From an uncultured Clostridia bacterium (GTDB taxonomy: Bacteria > Bacillota > Clostridia > Oscillospirales > Feifaniaceae), in contig CALWCA010000004.1 in the NCBI GenBank assembly GCA_944376235.1, positions 124,001 to 188,000 of the forward strand: a DNA stretch of 64,000 nt. Reading direction: 5' to 3'. A program made the translations under genes and the position numbers. The notes beneath the pieces are model-generated. The model was not told the DNA's origin, did no database searches, and worked only from the letters and a program-made list of their open reading frames with translations. Of the stretch, positions 17,896 to 26,883 are shown piece after piece. Every line of letters begins with the position of its first letter. The first letter of the stretch is position 1.

Positions 17896-19668
17896 ATGAA
17901 ACTGTATCCCAAGGACAGGCGTGCGCTGCTGGAGGCGGCCATGGGCAGGCGATCCTGCGACCTGGCGGTGGAAAACGTGCGCTTTGTCAACGTGTTCACC
18001 GGGGAGATTTACCCGGCGGTGGTCTATGTCCTGGACGGGTTTGTGGCCTATGTGGAGGAGGGCGGCAGGGCCGACCCGGCGCTGGCGCACCGGGTGGTCG
18101 ACGGGCAGGGGGCCTATCTGACGCCGGGCTTTGTGGACCCCCACATCCACATCGAGAGCACCATGCTCACGCCGCGCGCCTTTGCGGCGGCCGTCGTGCC
18201 CCACGGCACCACGACGGTGGTGACCGACCCCCACGAGATTGCCAACGTGCTGGGGGAGCAGGCGGTGGTCTACATGCACGACGCGGCGGAGGATTTGCCC
18301 ATGCGTCAGTTTGTGGACATCCCCTCCTGTGTGCCTGCGGTGCCGGGGCTGGAAAATTCCGGGGCGGAATTTGACGCCGGCACGGTGCACCGTCTGGCAA
18401 AGCTGCCCCGCGTGATAGGGCTGGCCGAGGTCATGGATTTTCTGGCGGTGGCGCAGGGCGAGCAGAGAATGCTCGACATGCTGGATGCGGCGCAGCAGGA
18501 GGGCCTGTATGTGCAGGGGCATGTGCCGGTCTCGGACAAGAGGCTGCTTTCCGCCTATGCCATTGGCGGCCCCACCACCTGCCATGAGACGCGCGAGGGG
18601 GAGGACGCCGTCAGCAAGCTGCGCCTGGGGCTGAGGATCGACGCGCGCGAGAGCTCGATTGCCAAGGACGTGGAAAAAATCTACTCGCAGGTGCGCCGCC
18701 TGCGCTATCTCGACAGGGTCAGCCTGTGCACCGACGACCGCGAGGCGCACGACATTTTGGAAAACGGCCATATGGACAACGCGCTGCGCAAGGCGGTGGC
18801 CTGCGGCATGGACGGCGTGGACGCGCTGCGCTGCGCCACGCTGCATCCGGCGCTGGAATCGGGGCTGGGCAACCTGGGCGCCGTGGCGCCGGGCTATGCG
18901 GCCGACTTTCTGCTGCTGGAGGATTTGAAGGGCTTTCGCGTCAAGGAGGTCTATTGCGGCGGCCGCCTGGTGGCGAGGGACGGCGTGCTGATGCAGGAAA
19001 TCACCCCAAAGGCCTTCGCGCTCGAGCAAATGGACACCATGCGGGTGCCCCCCTTGAAGCGCGAGGATTTTGAGATTGCCGCGCCGGTGGAGCAGGGCGT
19101 GGTGAAGGTCAACGTGCTGCACTTTGCGGAGCTTGAGAAGTCGAACACCACGCGCTGCGTGGAGGAAATCGCGGTCAGGGATGGAAAGCTCGACCTCTCG
19201 CAGCAGCCCGACCTGTGCTATGTGAAGATTGTCAACCGCCACGGGAAGGGCACCGTCTGCGACGGTGTGACGCGCGGCTTTGGCCTGAAAGAGGGGGCCT
19301 TTGCCTCCACCGTGTCGCACGACAGCCACAACCTGTGTATCGTCTACCGCGACGCAGACAGTGCCCTTGAGGCCTTCGAGGCCCTGCGGGCCTGCCGGGG
19401 CGGCATGTGCTGCGCGATGCCCGGGCAGCAGACCGTGACGCTGCCCCTGCCGGTGGCGGGCCTGATGTCGACCCTGCCCTGCGGGGAGCTGGCGCGGCAG
19501 GCGGGCGAGATGAAGCAGGCGCTGCGCCGCGCCGGCATGCCCCAGAGCAACCCCCTGGTGCGCATCGTCACCATGGCGCTGCCCGTCATCCCCGAGGCAA
19601 AGTATACAGACCTTGGGCTGGTCGACGTCTATGCCAAAAAGGTGCTGCCGCTCTTTCCCGAGGCCTAG
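17896..19668 (+). CDS. ade: Adenine deaminase
   Basis: A 590-residue amidohydrolase-superfamily enzyme converting adenine to hypoxanthine and ammonia in purine salvage. ATG 17896 has AAAGGAGGG 7 bp upstream; an earlier in-frame ATG (17869) lacks a site. The metal motif FVDPHIHIEST, VTDPHEIANVLG, HVPVSDKRL and CTDDREAHDIL (catalytic Asp region) are typical of AdeC. The C-terminal part has FGLKEGAFASTVSHDSHN and VAGLMSTLPCGE, matching the adenine-deaminase-specific domain. It stands alone with its own promoter. Length fits the family. Confidence 0.95.
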   Translation: MKLYPKDRRALLEAAMGRRSCDLAVENVRFVNVFTGEIYPAVVYVLDGFVAYVEEGGRADPALAHRVVDGQGAYLTPGFVDPHIHIESTMLTPRAFAAAVVPHGTTTVVTDPHEIANVLGEQAVVYMHDAAEDLPMRQFVDIPSCVPAVPGLENSGAEFDAGTVHRLAKLPRVIGLAEVMDFLAVAQGEQRMLDMLDAAQQEGLYVQGHVPVSDKRLLSAYAIGGPTTCHETREGEDAVSKLRLGLRIDARESSIAKDVEKIYSQVRRLRYLDRVSLCTDDREAHDILENGHMDNALRKAVACGMDGVDALRCATLHPALESGLGNLGAVAPGYAADFLLLEDLKGFRVKEVYCGGRLVARDGVLMQEITPKAFALEQMDTMRVPPLKREDFEIAAPVEQGVVKVNVLHFAELEKSNTTRCVEEIAVRDGKLDLSQQPDLCYVKIVNRHGKGTVCDGVTRGFGLKEGAFASTVSHDSHNLCIVYRDADSALEAFEALRACRGGMCCAMPGQQTVTLPLPVAGLMSTLPCGELARQAGEMKQALRRAGMPQSNPLVRIVTMALPVIPEAKYTDLGLVDVYAKKVLPLFPEA

Positions 19669-19741
19669 GGCCTCTTTGGCAAAAGGGGACGAAAGGGCCG
19701 CCTCCAAAGGCCCCCGCCTTTTTGGCCCCCTGTGCAGCAGG

Positions 19742-19795
19742 CAAAGGCCGGCGCCCGGGAGCAGGAACCCCCCTGCTCCCGGGCGCCGGCCTTTG
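19742..19795. terminator. Long 24-bp intergenic hairpin between convergent genes
   Basis: A perfect 24-bp inverted repeat (19742-19765 with 19772-19795, 6-base loop) between the ade stop and the convergent ABC-exporter stop. It is flanked by only short T/A runs but is placed as a bidirectional terminator. The rest of this 187-bp gap shows no gene. Confidence 0.65.
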
Positions 19796-19855
19796 GGCCT
19801 TTCCTTTCCGAAAAACAGAGAGGTGCGCCCTTTCGGCGGAAGATGGCCCTGTATG

Positions 19856-21556
19856 CTATGCGCTGTCCTTTGAAGAAGGCTCTACTGCCTGCCCCTGCTC
19901 CAGCCGCAGAATGCGCGAGCAGCCGGTGAGAGTGGAGCTGCGGTGGGACACAATGAAAATCATCTTGTCGCCGCAGGCCGTTTTGAGCGTTTGCAGAAAT
20001 TCCTTTTCGTGCAGGACGTCGAGGCTGCTTGTGGGCTCGTCCATGACGATGACGTCGGGCTCGGTGATGAGCACGCGGGCGATGCCAATGCGCTGCCGTT
20101 CCCCGCCAGACAGGCGTGCGCCCATTTCACCCATCGGAGTATGGTAGCCCAGGGGCAGCGTTTGAATAAAGTCGTGGATGCCTGCGCGGCGCGCGGCACA
20201 CTCGATTTGCTCCATGGTGGCATCGGGGCGGCCCAGTGCGATGTTTTGAGCGATGCTGCCGCCAAAGAGAAAGGTGTCCTGCTCCAACACGCCGATGCGG
20301 CGGCGCAGCTCGTTGAGCGGGAGCTGTTGGAGGGGAATCCCGTTGATCAGGATTTGGCCCTCTTCGACATCCCAAAAGCGCAGCAGCAGCCGCAGCACGG
20401 TGGATTTTCCGATGCCGCTCTCGCCTGAAATACCAACGGATTCCCTTTCCGAGACCTTCAGGGAGAAGTGCTCGAGCACCTTGCGGCCAGACGCCCCGTA
20501 AGAAAAGCCGACGTCGCGAAATTCAATGCTCTGGATGGGGCCAATGGGTTTGGGCGAGGGGGTCTCGGTAACGGCAGGGAGGGTGTCCTCCAGCGAGAAA
20601 AGGCGCTGAGCGGCAGCATAGGTTTCCAACAGGCTTGAGACCACCATGGTCAGCGACTGGGTGGAGGAAAAGGAGGCAGCGGCGACAAAGGAAAGCAGGA
20701 TTACCCCGTTGGAGTTGACTGTGCCGCCGGCAGCCAGCAGCGAAGCGGCGGCCACAATCGAGATGCGGGCCAGATAGACAAAAAAGCTGGGGACGGAGGA
20801 GACGGTCTGACGGTGCAGCGTAAGGCCGTGGGAGGCACGGTTGAGCTGCCCGTTGAGACGCTCCATCTGGGCCATGCGGGCCTGGGCAAAATCAAAAATT
20901 TGAATGTCGCGCAGGCCGTATACGCTCTCGAGCACCAGGGATTTCAGGCCGCCCAGATGCTCGCGGTAGCGCTCCCCGATGCGGCGCCCCGATTTGACGG
21001 CAATCAGGGGAAACCCCACGCTGATAATCAGATAGATGGGGAGCAAAACCGCCACAAAGAGGGGGTGGACGAAAAAGGCCAGCACCAGCGTGGCGCAGGG
21101 CAGCAAAATCACGGTGAAAAGAGGGCCGATGGTGTGCGCAAAGAAAAATTCAATGGTTTCAATGTCGGAAACGGCAATGTTGAGGATGTCGCCCTTTTGC
21201 CGGTCCATCAGGCAGGCGGGAGCCAGCTTGCGCAAAGTGACAAACAGGTGGGTGCGCATGTGCGAGAGCAGCGCGTAGGCGCCGGCGTGGGAGACCACAC
21301 CCTCAACGTAACGGCACAGGACAATCAAAAGGGCGCTCAGGGCGGTCAGCCCGCCCCACAGCCCCACAGAGCCCGTCGGGAGCCTGCCGCAGCAAAAAAG
21401 CAGCGTCAATGCCCCGAAGCCCATGAGCCCCATCTGGGAGAGGTTTCCCACAATGCTGGCCAGGGTGGATACCGTCAGCGTTCCCTTGACGGGCGCCGCC
21501 ATATGAAAGAGCCTTCGGCTCATGGAAAAAACCGAGTATCGGGATTTTTCAGGCAC
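19856..21556 (-). CDS. ABC exporter half-transporter (CydC-like subunit)
   Basis: A 566-residue fusion of an N-terminal six-helix membrane domain and a C-terminal ATPase. I chose GTG 21556: it overlaps the stop region of the upstream subunit by 8 bp and has GGGGAGG 9 bp before it, while the longer ATG start lies well inside that gene. ATPase motifs: Walker A GESGIGKST, signature LSGGERQRIG, Walker B VIVMDEPTSSLD, H-loop SHRSS. With the preceding gene it should form a heterodimer. It resembles CydC-type or multidrug heterodimeric exporters; no cydAB is nearby, so the substrate is unknown. Confidence 0.85.
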   Translation of the reverse strand: MPEKSRYSVFSMSRRLFHMAAPVKGTLTVSTLASIVGNLSQMGLMGFGALTLLFCCGRLPTGSVGLWGGLTALSALLIVLCRYVEGVVSHAGAYALLSHMRTHLFVTLRKLAPACLMDRQKGDILNIAVSDIETIEFFFAHTIGPLFTVILLPCATLVLAFFVHPLFVAVLLPIYLIISVGFPLIAVKSGRRIGERYREHLGGLKSLVLESVYGLRDIQIFDFAQARMAQMERLNGQLNRASHGLTLHRQTVSSVPSFFVYLARISIVAAASLLAAGGTVNSNGVILLSFVAAASFSSTQSLTMVVSSLLETYAAAQRLFSLEDTLPAVTETPSPKPIGPIQSIEFRDVGFSYGASGRKVLEHFSLKVSERESVGISGESGIGKSTVLRLLLRFWDVEEGQILINGIPLQQLPLNELRRRIGVLEQDTFLFGGSIAQNIALGRPDATMEQIECAARRAGIHDFIQTLPLGYHTPMGEMGARLSGGERQRIGIARVLITEPDVIVMDEPTSSLDVLHEKEFLQTLKTACGDKMIFIVSHRSSTLTGCSRILRLEQGQAVEPSSKDSA

Positions 21557-23306
21557 AGATATGCACCTCCCCTTGACGCTCAAGTGCTTCCTGTTCTTCA
21601 ACCAAGCGGCGGTAAAGGCCGCTTTGCTCCATCAGCTGAGCGTGAACCCCGCACTGCTGTACGCCGCCGCCCGACAGCACGCAGATGCAGTCGGCGTCCC
21701 GGATGGAGGATAACCGGTGGGAAATGAGAATCAGCGTGCGGCTCTCGGACAGCTCATGGATGCAGTTCCAGATTTCCCGCTCGCTGTCCATGTCAACGCT
21801 GGAGGTGGCCTCGTCAAAAATGATGTACTCCGCCTTGGACAGCAGGGCCCGGGCAATGCCGATTTTCTGGCGCTGCCCGCCCGAAAGCTTGGCCCCCGCA
21901 TCCCCCACATCGCTGTCAAGCCCCTGCGGCTGTGCCAGAACCCAGGCTTTAAGACGCACCTGCTCCAGGGCTTTTAGCAGCTCCTCGTCGGAGCAGCCGG
22001 GAGCTGCGATGCGCAGGTTGTCGGCAATGGTTCCACTGAAAAGAGAAACCGATTGCGGCACCATAATGATGTGCCGGCGCAGCTCCTCCGGACGCAGGCT
22101 CAGATAGTCTCTTCCGTCTATTCGAATGTGCCCCAAGCGGGGATCGGCAAAGCGCATGAGCAGCAGGGCAAGGGTGCTCTTTCCACAGCCCGAAAGCCCC
22201 ACAAGCGCCGTTGTCTTGCCGTGTGCAATGCGCAGCGAGACATCCTGAAGGGTTGGCTGCCGGCCTTCATAGGCAAAGGTGACGCCACTGACCTCAATGC
22301 CGTGAAAGGGCTCGCGGCTCAAGGCGAGGTCCGGCCGGTAGGGGCGCGATGTGTCGGTTTGCAGCAGCTTTTCCACCCCGCTTGCCGCCGCCACACCGGT
22401 CAGTGCGGAATGGGTGACGTTCATGAGCTGCCGTACCGAGCTGAAAAATCCAAAGGACAGCAGCAGGATGGTCAAGGCGGCGGTAAAGGTGATTTGCCCT
22501 GCGGCAAGCTGCCGGCCTGTGATCAGGAGCGCCCCCAAAATAGAGGCGTACATCAGTCCGTCGGTCAGCAAAAATGAGGAGAAGTTGACCTTCATGACGT
22601 CCATGATAATTTTGTTGAACTGCCGGGCCTTCTGCTGCAAAACCTCGGTGTGATGCTCATCCCGGCAAAAGAGCTTGAGTGTGTTGAGCCCCCGCAGGCC
22701 CTCGAGGTAATGTCCCGTCAAATCCTCCAGCGAGCTCCAGTAGTCTCCCTTGAGCTCTTCGATGTGCTTTCGGAACAGATTGTTGACCGGCATGAGCACA
22801 AAAGAGCAGGCAAACAAAACTGCGGCGACAGGCAGAGAAAGGCTGCGCAGCTTGAAAAAAAGATAGACGGGTGCCATCAGGCTGTAGAAAAGCCCCGGGA
22901 GATATTTGCTGTAGTATATGGTCATGGCCTCTGCCCCGTCTACCGAGGTCGTGATGACCGAAACGGCTCCCAGCTTCTCAAGCCCCTCCACATCCAGTTC
23001 AAGAACCTTGGAAAAAATGCTTTGACGCAGATTTTGACGCGCCTTCACCGTGCATCGGTATTCCCCCTCCCCAATCAGCAGTTCGCTGATCAGGACAACC
23101 ACAGCCGCAAGCAGTGCATATAAAATGGCGCCCGCCGCCTGCGCCGCTGTCAGCTCGGGAGAATCCATCTGCCCGAGAAAGGCCGAAATGGCGCCGGCAA
23201 AGCCTGCAATGGCGGCAAGGGAAACCATCTTCAGCGCGGTAATGAGACAAATCCAGCCCCACAGCCCCCTGGCCATCCGCAGCAGGGTTTTGTTGAGCAG
23301 CAGCAT
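21549..23306 (-). CDS. ABC exporter half-transporter (CydD-like subunit)
   Basis: A 585-residue membrane-ATPase fusion, first gene of a two-gene operon. AAAGGAGGTC precedes ATG 23306. About six helices (for example LLAAVVVLISELLI) precede the ATPase: Walker A GLSGCGKST, signature LSGGQRQKIG, Walker B YIIFDEATSSVD, H-loop SHRLSS. Both subunits keep the catalytic Glu, so neither site looks degenerate by these motifs. The transport substrate is not predictable; CydDC (thiol export) or drug/peptide export are both possible. A structured leader of about 115 bases lies upstream. Confidence 0.85.
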   Translation of the reverse strand: MLLLNKTLLRMARGLWGWICLITALKMVSLAAIAGFAGAISAFLGQMDSPELTAAQAAGAILYALLAAVVVLISELLIGEGEYRCTVKARQNLRQSIFSKVLELDVEGLEKLGAVSVITTSVDGAEAMTIYYSKYLPGLFYSLMAPVYLFFKLRSLSLPVAAVLFACSFVLMPVNNLFRKHIEELKGDYWSSLEDLTGHYLEGLRGLNTLKLFCRDEHHTEVLQQKARQFNKIIMDVMKVNFSSFLLTDGLMYASILGALLITGRQLAAGQITFTAALTILLLSFGFFSSVRQLMNVTHSALTGVAAASGVEKLLQTDTSRPYRPDLALSREPFHGIEVSGVTFAYEGRQPTLQDVSLRIAHGKTTALVGLSGCGKSTLALLLMRFADPRLGHIRIDGRDYLSLRPEELRRHIIMVPQSVSLFSGTIADNLRIAAPGCSDEELLKALEQVRLKAWVLAQPQGLDSDVGDAGAKLSGGQRQKIGIARALLSKAEYIIFDEATSSVDMDSEREIWNCIHELSESRTLILISHRLSSIRDADCICVLSGGGVQQCGVHAQLMEQSGLYRRLVEEQEALERQGEVHICA

Positions 23307-23331
23307 GAAAAAAGACCTCCTTTCACAAAAC

Positions 23332-23417
23332 GGTTAGAATAAACTAACTTTAAGGGAGGACTTGCTCCCCGGAGAGCAGGCGTTCCCCGCCTCCCCCTTA
23401 GTTAGTTAAAGATAACC
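23332..23417 (-). promoter_or_regulatory. Structured 5' leader of the ABC-exporter operon
   Basis: GGTTA (23332-23336) pairs with TAACC (23413-23417), AACTAACTTTAAGGGAGG (23342-23359) pairs almost completely with 23390-23407, and a short inner hairpin forms around CTCCCCGGAGAG. The whole lies just after the predicted transcription start and before the ribosome site. It could be a cis-acting RNA element, or the AACTAACT/AGTTAGTT arms could be protein operators. It does not match a riboswitch class I can recall. Confidence 0.55.
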
Positions 23418-23427
23418 TACAGGGGCA

Positions 23428-23456
23428 ATTTTATCACATTGACTGCCGCAAGTAAA
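23428..23456 (-). promoter_or_regulatory. Promoter of the ABC-exporter operon
   Basis: Minus strand TTTACT (23456-23451), 17 bp, TAAAAT (23433-23428). Transcription would begin near 23421, giving a leader of about 115 bases that contains the large hairpin at 23332-23417. The 270 bp between this and the SRP promoter hold no convincing gene. Confidence 0.55.
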
Positions 23457-23733
23457 GGGGGTTTGCAGGAATTTTTGAAAAAGGGCGGGGAGGGGGCTTT
23501 CTGAAAAAGAGAGGGGTGGCTTTTTGCGCAAGGGGACGACGGCAGCAGGCCGGGAGAAGCCGGAAGAAAGATGAAGAAGCCGATGTGCGCAGGCAAGAGC
23601 AGGGGGGGCGCTTTGGGCCCGGCTTTTGCCGTTTTGCCCCTTGCGGCGGCCGCAGGGCTTTCGGGCGGAGTCCTGTGCGCGGGGGGCGATATGCCCTTTT
23701 GCATGAGCGGGCAAAGACGGCGCACTTTTCCGA

Positions 23734-23762
23734 TTGACGGCGCGCCCAAATTCGTCTATAAT
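23734..23762 (+). promoter_or_regulatory. SRP RNA promoter
   Basis: TTGACG (23734-23739), 17 bp, TATAAT (23757-23762): nearly consensus, as expected for an abundant stable RNA. Transcription should begin near 23769. Confidence 0.85.
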
Positions 23763-23768
23763 GAAAGC

Positions 23769-24087
23769 TACACCGGAGCAATCGGTGTTTTTGAAGGCCG
23801 TACTATCCGGGGAGATAGCGGTGCCCTGTACCCGCAATCCGCTAGAGCGGGGGAGAATTCCCGGTTGAGGGTTCCTGTTGTGTGGACTGCCCGTCCGGCG
23901 GGAGTGATGAGAGACAGGTCTTGCGCAATGTTCCTCCGTGAACCATGTCAGGCGGGGAACCGAGCAGCATTAAGCGGACTCGAGCATGTGCCGCGAGAGC
24001 GCCTGTTTTGAGCTTCTTCGGGCGGTACCGCACATAGCAGCGGGCTCGACGCCGGGTGTGCGGCCTTCAAAGACACCGATTTTTTTT
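23769..24087 (+). ncRNA. ffs: Signal recognition particle RNA (large, Alu-domain type)
   Basis: The RNA component of SRP, which binds Ffh and targets membrane proteins. The Alu-domain start GGTGCCCTGTACCCGCAATC (about 23820) and the S-domain helix 8 (23947-23974: GTCAGG, GGAA tetraloop, AGCAGC, then ATTAAG) are unmistakable. The 5' and 3' ends pair over about 17 bases (ATCGGTGTTTTTGAAGGC with GCCTTCAAAGACACCGAT) and are followed by a run of T's at 24080-24087. The mature RNA probably starts near 23782 after processing. The long form and its position upstream of dnaX-ebfC-recR match Bacillus and Clostridia. Confidence 0.93.
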
Positions 24088-24116
24088 GACGGCTTGACCA
24101 AAAGGGGGGAGCGGCG

Positions 24117-25784
24117 ACGTATCAGGCGCTTTACAGAAAATGGAGGCCGAAGACCTTTGACGAGATGTCGGGCCAAAAGGCGGTGCGCGAGGTGCTGCGC
24201 CGCGAGGTGGAGACAGGGCAACTGTCGCACGCCTACCTCTTTTGCGGCACCAGGGGCACGGGCAAGACCACGGCCGCCAAAATCCTGGCCAAGGCCGTCA
24301 ACTGCCGCAGCCCGCGCAACGGCAACCCCTGCAACGAGTGCGACCTCTGCCGGGGCATTGACGAGGGCTCGATTCTCGACGTGCTGGAAATCGACGCCGC
24401 CTCCAACAACGGCGTGGACAACGTCAGGGCGATCCGCGAGGAGGTGCAGTATACGCCGGCGGTGGCGCGCTACCGGGTGTATATCATCGACGAGGTGCAC
24501 ATGCTCTCGCCGGGGGCCTTCAACGCGCTGCTCAAGACGCTGGAAGAGCCGCCCGAGCATGTCATTTTTATTTTGGCCACCACCGAGCGCCACAAAATCC
24601 CCGCCACCATCCTTTCGCGCTGCCAGTGCTTTGAGTTCGTGCGCATTCCGGCGGGGGAGATTGTGGCGCGGCTGGAGCAGGTGGCGCGCGCCGAGGGCTT
24701 TGAGCTGGAGGCGCGCGCGGCAGAGCTCATTGCGCGCCTGTCGGACGGGGCGCTGAGAAACGCGCTCTCCCTTTTGGAGCAGTGCGCCGCTTTGGGAAAT
24801 CCCGTGACGCAGGGCATGGTGATGGAGATTGCCGGTCTGTCGGGACGGGAGCATTTGTTTGAGGTGTCGGCGGCCGTTGCGGCAAGAGACGGCGCGCAGG
24901 TGCTGCGCGCGGCGAGGGAGCTTGCCGCAAGCTCGCAGGATTTGACGCAGGTGACGGTGGAGCTGCTCACCCATTTTCGCGACCTGCTGCTGTGCAAAAC
25001 GCTGCCGTCGCCCGAGCCCATGCTCGACGCGCCGCCCGACGAGCATGCGCTGCTGCACGCCAGAGCGCAGGATATGACGGCGGGAGACATCCTTTCGGCC
25101 ATCGGGGCGCTGCAGCAGGCGCTTGACGCCATGATGCGCTCGACGCACCGGCAGGTGCTGCTCGAGCTTGCGCTGCTGGGCCTGACCACGCCCGCGCTCG
25201 ATACGACGCCGGCCGGCCTGCTGGCGCGTCTGGAGCGTCTGGAGCGCCAAATGGAGCAGACGCCGCCGGCGCCCCCTGCAGCAGGGGCGCAGACGCCCGT
25301 GTCCCCTGCGGCGCAGCCGCAGCAGCCGGTGCCGCAGCCCCCGCAGCAGGCAGAGGATGCGCCGCCCTGGGGGGTTTTGCCCCAGGAGGCTGGTCAGACG
25401 CCGGCACCGGCGCAGGGGGCGCCGGAGAGGATGCCCCCTGCAGAGCAGCCCTCCGCAAAAGGGCAGCAGCCGGCACAGGGGGCCCCCGCCTTTTGGGGAG
25501 ACCTGCTGGCGCAGGTGGAGCCCAGCGTGGCGGGATTTTTGTCCTCGGCCGGCGCCGTGATGCAGGGCGACGTGCTGGTGCTCACGCCGGGCAGCAAATT
25601 TGCAGCAAGGATGCTGCAAAAGGAGAGTGTGCGCGCCGAGATTGCGCAAAAGCTGTCGCGCGTTGCGGGCAGGCCCTGCAGCGTGGCGGTGGGCGAGAGC
25701 CCCGGCGCGCAGGCGCCACGGGAGAACCCGCTCTTTGAGCAGCTTGCCACAAAGATAGAAGCCTTACAACAGGAGGAAAAATAG
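24117..25784 (+). CDS. dnaX: DNA polymerase III subunit gamma/tau (start codon unclear)
   Basis: Clamp-loader ATPase subunit of the replicative polymerase. The first canonical start is ATG 24165, but the in-frame codons from 24117 encode TYQALYRKWRPKTFDE, the conserved DnaX N-terminus, so the true gene must begin at or just before 24117. No ATG, GTG or TTG occurs between the in-frame stop at 24087 and 24165; GGGGGGAG at 24104-24111 fits initiation at the non-canonical 24114/24117 codons. Motifs: Walker A GTRGTGKTT, zinc cysteines in PCNECDLC, Walker B IDEVHML, SRC in LSRCQCF. A Pro/Gln/Ala-rich linker precedes a short tau-like C-terminal domain. Confidence 0.92.
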   Translation, partial: TYQALYRKWRPKTFDEMSGQKAVREVLRREVETGQLSHAYLFCGTRGTGKTTAAKILAKAVNCRSPRNGNPCNECDLCRGIDEGSILDVLEIDAASNNGVDNVRAIREEVQYTPAVARYRVYIIDEVHMLSPGAFNALLKTLEEPPEHVIFILATTERHKIPATILSRCQCFEFVRIPAGEIVARLEQVARAEGFELEARAAELIARLSDGALRNALSLLEQCAALGNPVTQGMVMEIAGLSGREHLFEVSAAVAARDGAQVLRAARELAASSQDLTQVTVELLTHFRDLLLCKTLPSPEPMLDAPPDEHALLHARAQDMTAGDILSAIGALQQALDAMMRSTHRQVLLELALLGLTTPALDTTPAGLLARLERLERQMEQTPPAPPAAGAQTPVSPAAQPQQPVPQPPQQAEDAPPWGVLPQEAGQTPAPAQGAPERMPPAEQPSAKGQQPAQGAPAFWGDLLAQVEPSVAGFLSSAGAVMQGDVLVLTPGSKFAARMLQKESVRAEIAQKLSRVAGRPCSVAVGESPGAQAPRENPLFEQLATKIEALQQEEK

Positions 25785-26132
25785 ATGAAAGCGAGAATTC
25801 CCAAAAGCCCCGCCGGCGGCAACATGCTGGAGCAGATCCAAAAAATGCAGGAGGACATGCAGAAAAAGCAGGCCGAACTGGAGGAAAAGGAGTATGAGAT
25901 CAAGGCGGGCGGCGGCCTGCTGCGTCTGGTGATGGACGGAAAAAAGCAGGTCAAAGAGCTCGAGCTTGACCCCGACATCGTCGACCCTGAAGACATTGAG
26001 ACGCTGCAGGATCTCATCGTGGCGGCCGTCAACGAGGCCATCACCACCGTGGAAGAGACGGCGGCCCGCGAGCTCGAGAAAATCACGAGCGCCGTGGCCA
26101 TGCCGAATTTGCCGGGCATGCCCCGGATGTAA
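25785..26132 (+). CDS. ebfC: YbaB/EbfC family nucleoid-associated protein
   Basis: A 115-residue DNA-binding protein. Its ATG directly abuts the dnaX stop, and AGGAGG lies inside the end of dnaX, implying coupled translation. The family pattern is clear: N-terminal coiled coil (LEQIQKMQEDMQKKQAEL), then a glycine-rich beta strand (KAGGGLLRLVMDGKKQV) and DPEDIETLQDLIVAAVNEA. EbfC/YaaK proteins form small dimers that bind DNA, and the gene nearly always lies between dnaX and recR. The precise role is uncertain. Confidence 0.95.
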   Translation: MKARIPKSPAGGNMLEQIQKMQEDMQKKQAELEEKEYEIKAGGGLLRLVMDGKKQVKELELDPDIVDPEDIETLQDLIVAAVNEAITTVEETAARELEKITSAVAMPNLPGMPRM

Positions 26133-26148
26133 GAAAAGTGGGGATTGG

Positions 26149-26751
26149 ATGAACGGACAAACGGGGTCGGTGGCCCGCCTGATTGAGAGTTTTGCACGCC
26201 TGCCGGGCATCGGCCGAAAGACGGCGTCGCGCCTTGCCTACCATGTGATGCGCATGGACTACGACCAGGCCATGGAATTTGCCTCGGCCATTGTGGATGC
26301 GCGCAACAACCTGCACTACTGCGTGTGCTGCCAGAACATCTCCGACGAGGAGCTGTGCCCCATCTGTGCCGACGAGAGCCGGGACAGGGGGGTCATCTGC
26401 GTGGTGGAGCGCCCCAGGGACATCCCCTCCATCGAAAAGACCCGCGAGTTTCGCGGGCTCTATCATGTGCTGCACGGCCTCATTTCGCCCATTGACGGCG
26501 TGGGGCCGGAGGAGCTGCGCGTCAAGGAGCTGCTCGAGCGCGTGGGGGCCGGAGGGGTGAGGGAGATCATCATGGCCACCAATCCCACCGTGGAGGGGGA
26601 GGCGACGGCGCTCTACCTGGCGCGGCTGCTCAAGCCCTTTGACGTGACGGTGACGCGCCTGGCCTTCGGCCTGCCGGTGGGCGGCGATCTCGAGTATGCC
26701 GACGAGGTGACGCTCTCACGGGCGCTGGAAGGGCGCAGAGAGATTTTGTAA
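26149..26751 (+). CDS. recR: Recombination protein RecR
   Basis: A 200-residue protein acting with RecO/RecF to load RecA at single-strand gaps. ATG 26149 is 16 bp after ebfC. Helix-hairpin-helix (FARLPGIGRKTASRLA), the C4 zinc finger (CVCCQNISDEELCPIC) and the Toprim domain (VICVVERPRDIPSIEK, then MATNPTVEGEATALYLARLL) are intact. Length matches the family. A terminator follows immediately. Confidence 0.97.
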   Translation: MNGQTGSVARLIESFARLPGIGRKTASRLAYHVMRMDYDQAMEFASAIVDARNNLHYCVCCQNISDEELCPICADESRDRGVICVVERPRDIPSIEKTREFRGLYHVLHGLISPIDGVGPEELRVKELLERVGAGGVREIIMATNPTVEGEATALYLARLLKPFDVTVTRLAFGLPVGGDLEYADEVTLSRALEGRREIL

Positions 26752-26756
26752 CAAAA

Positions 26757-26813
26757 AAAACAAGGCGGCGTTTCGAAAGCCAGGCAAGGGCTCGGAACGC
26801 CGCCTTGTTTTTG
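26757..26813 (+). terminator. Terminator after recR
   Basis: AACAAGGCGGCGTTTCG pairs with CGGAACGCCGCCTTGTT (with a small mismatch near the loop) and is followed by TTTT. The A-run before and T-run after mean it may also end the convergent cotJ transcript. Confidence 0.85.
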
Positions 26814-26883
26814 ACGCCTTGCATCGGGGAGTCCGGATGCGCGGATGTTCCATCCCGTGCGAAATCCCGATGTATTGTGGAGT

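Noticed and set aside
17848-19707. 619-codon minus-strand open frame opposite adenine deaminase
   Set aside because: Shadow of ade; no ribosome site and composition typical of the antisense of a GC-rich gene.
23571-24011. 146-codon plus-strand ORF starting MKKPMCAGK upstream of dnaX
   Set aside because: It runs through the SRP RNA promoter and most of the SRP RNA, so the second half is certainly not coding.
24165-24167. ATG 24165 as the dnaX start
   Set aside because: It would remove the conserved YQALYRKWRPKTFDE segment that is present in frame upstream; kept only as a fallback.
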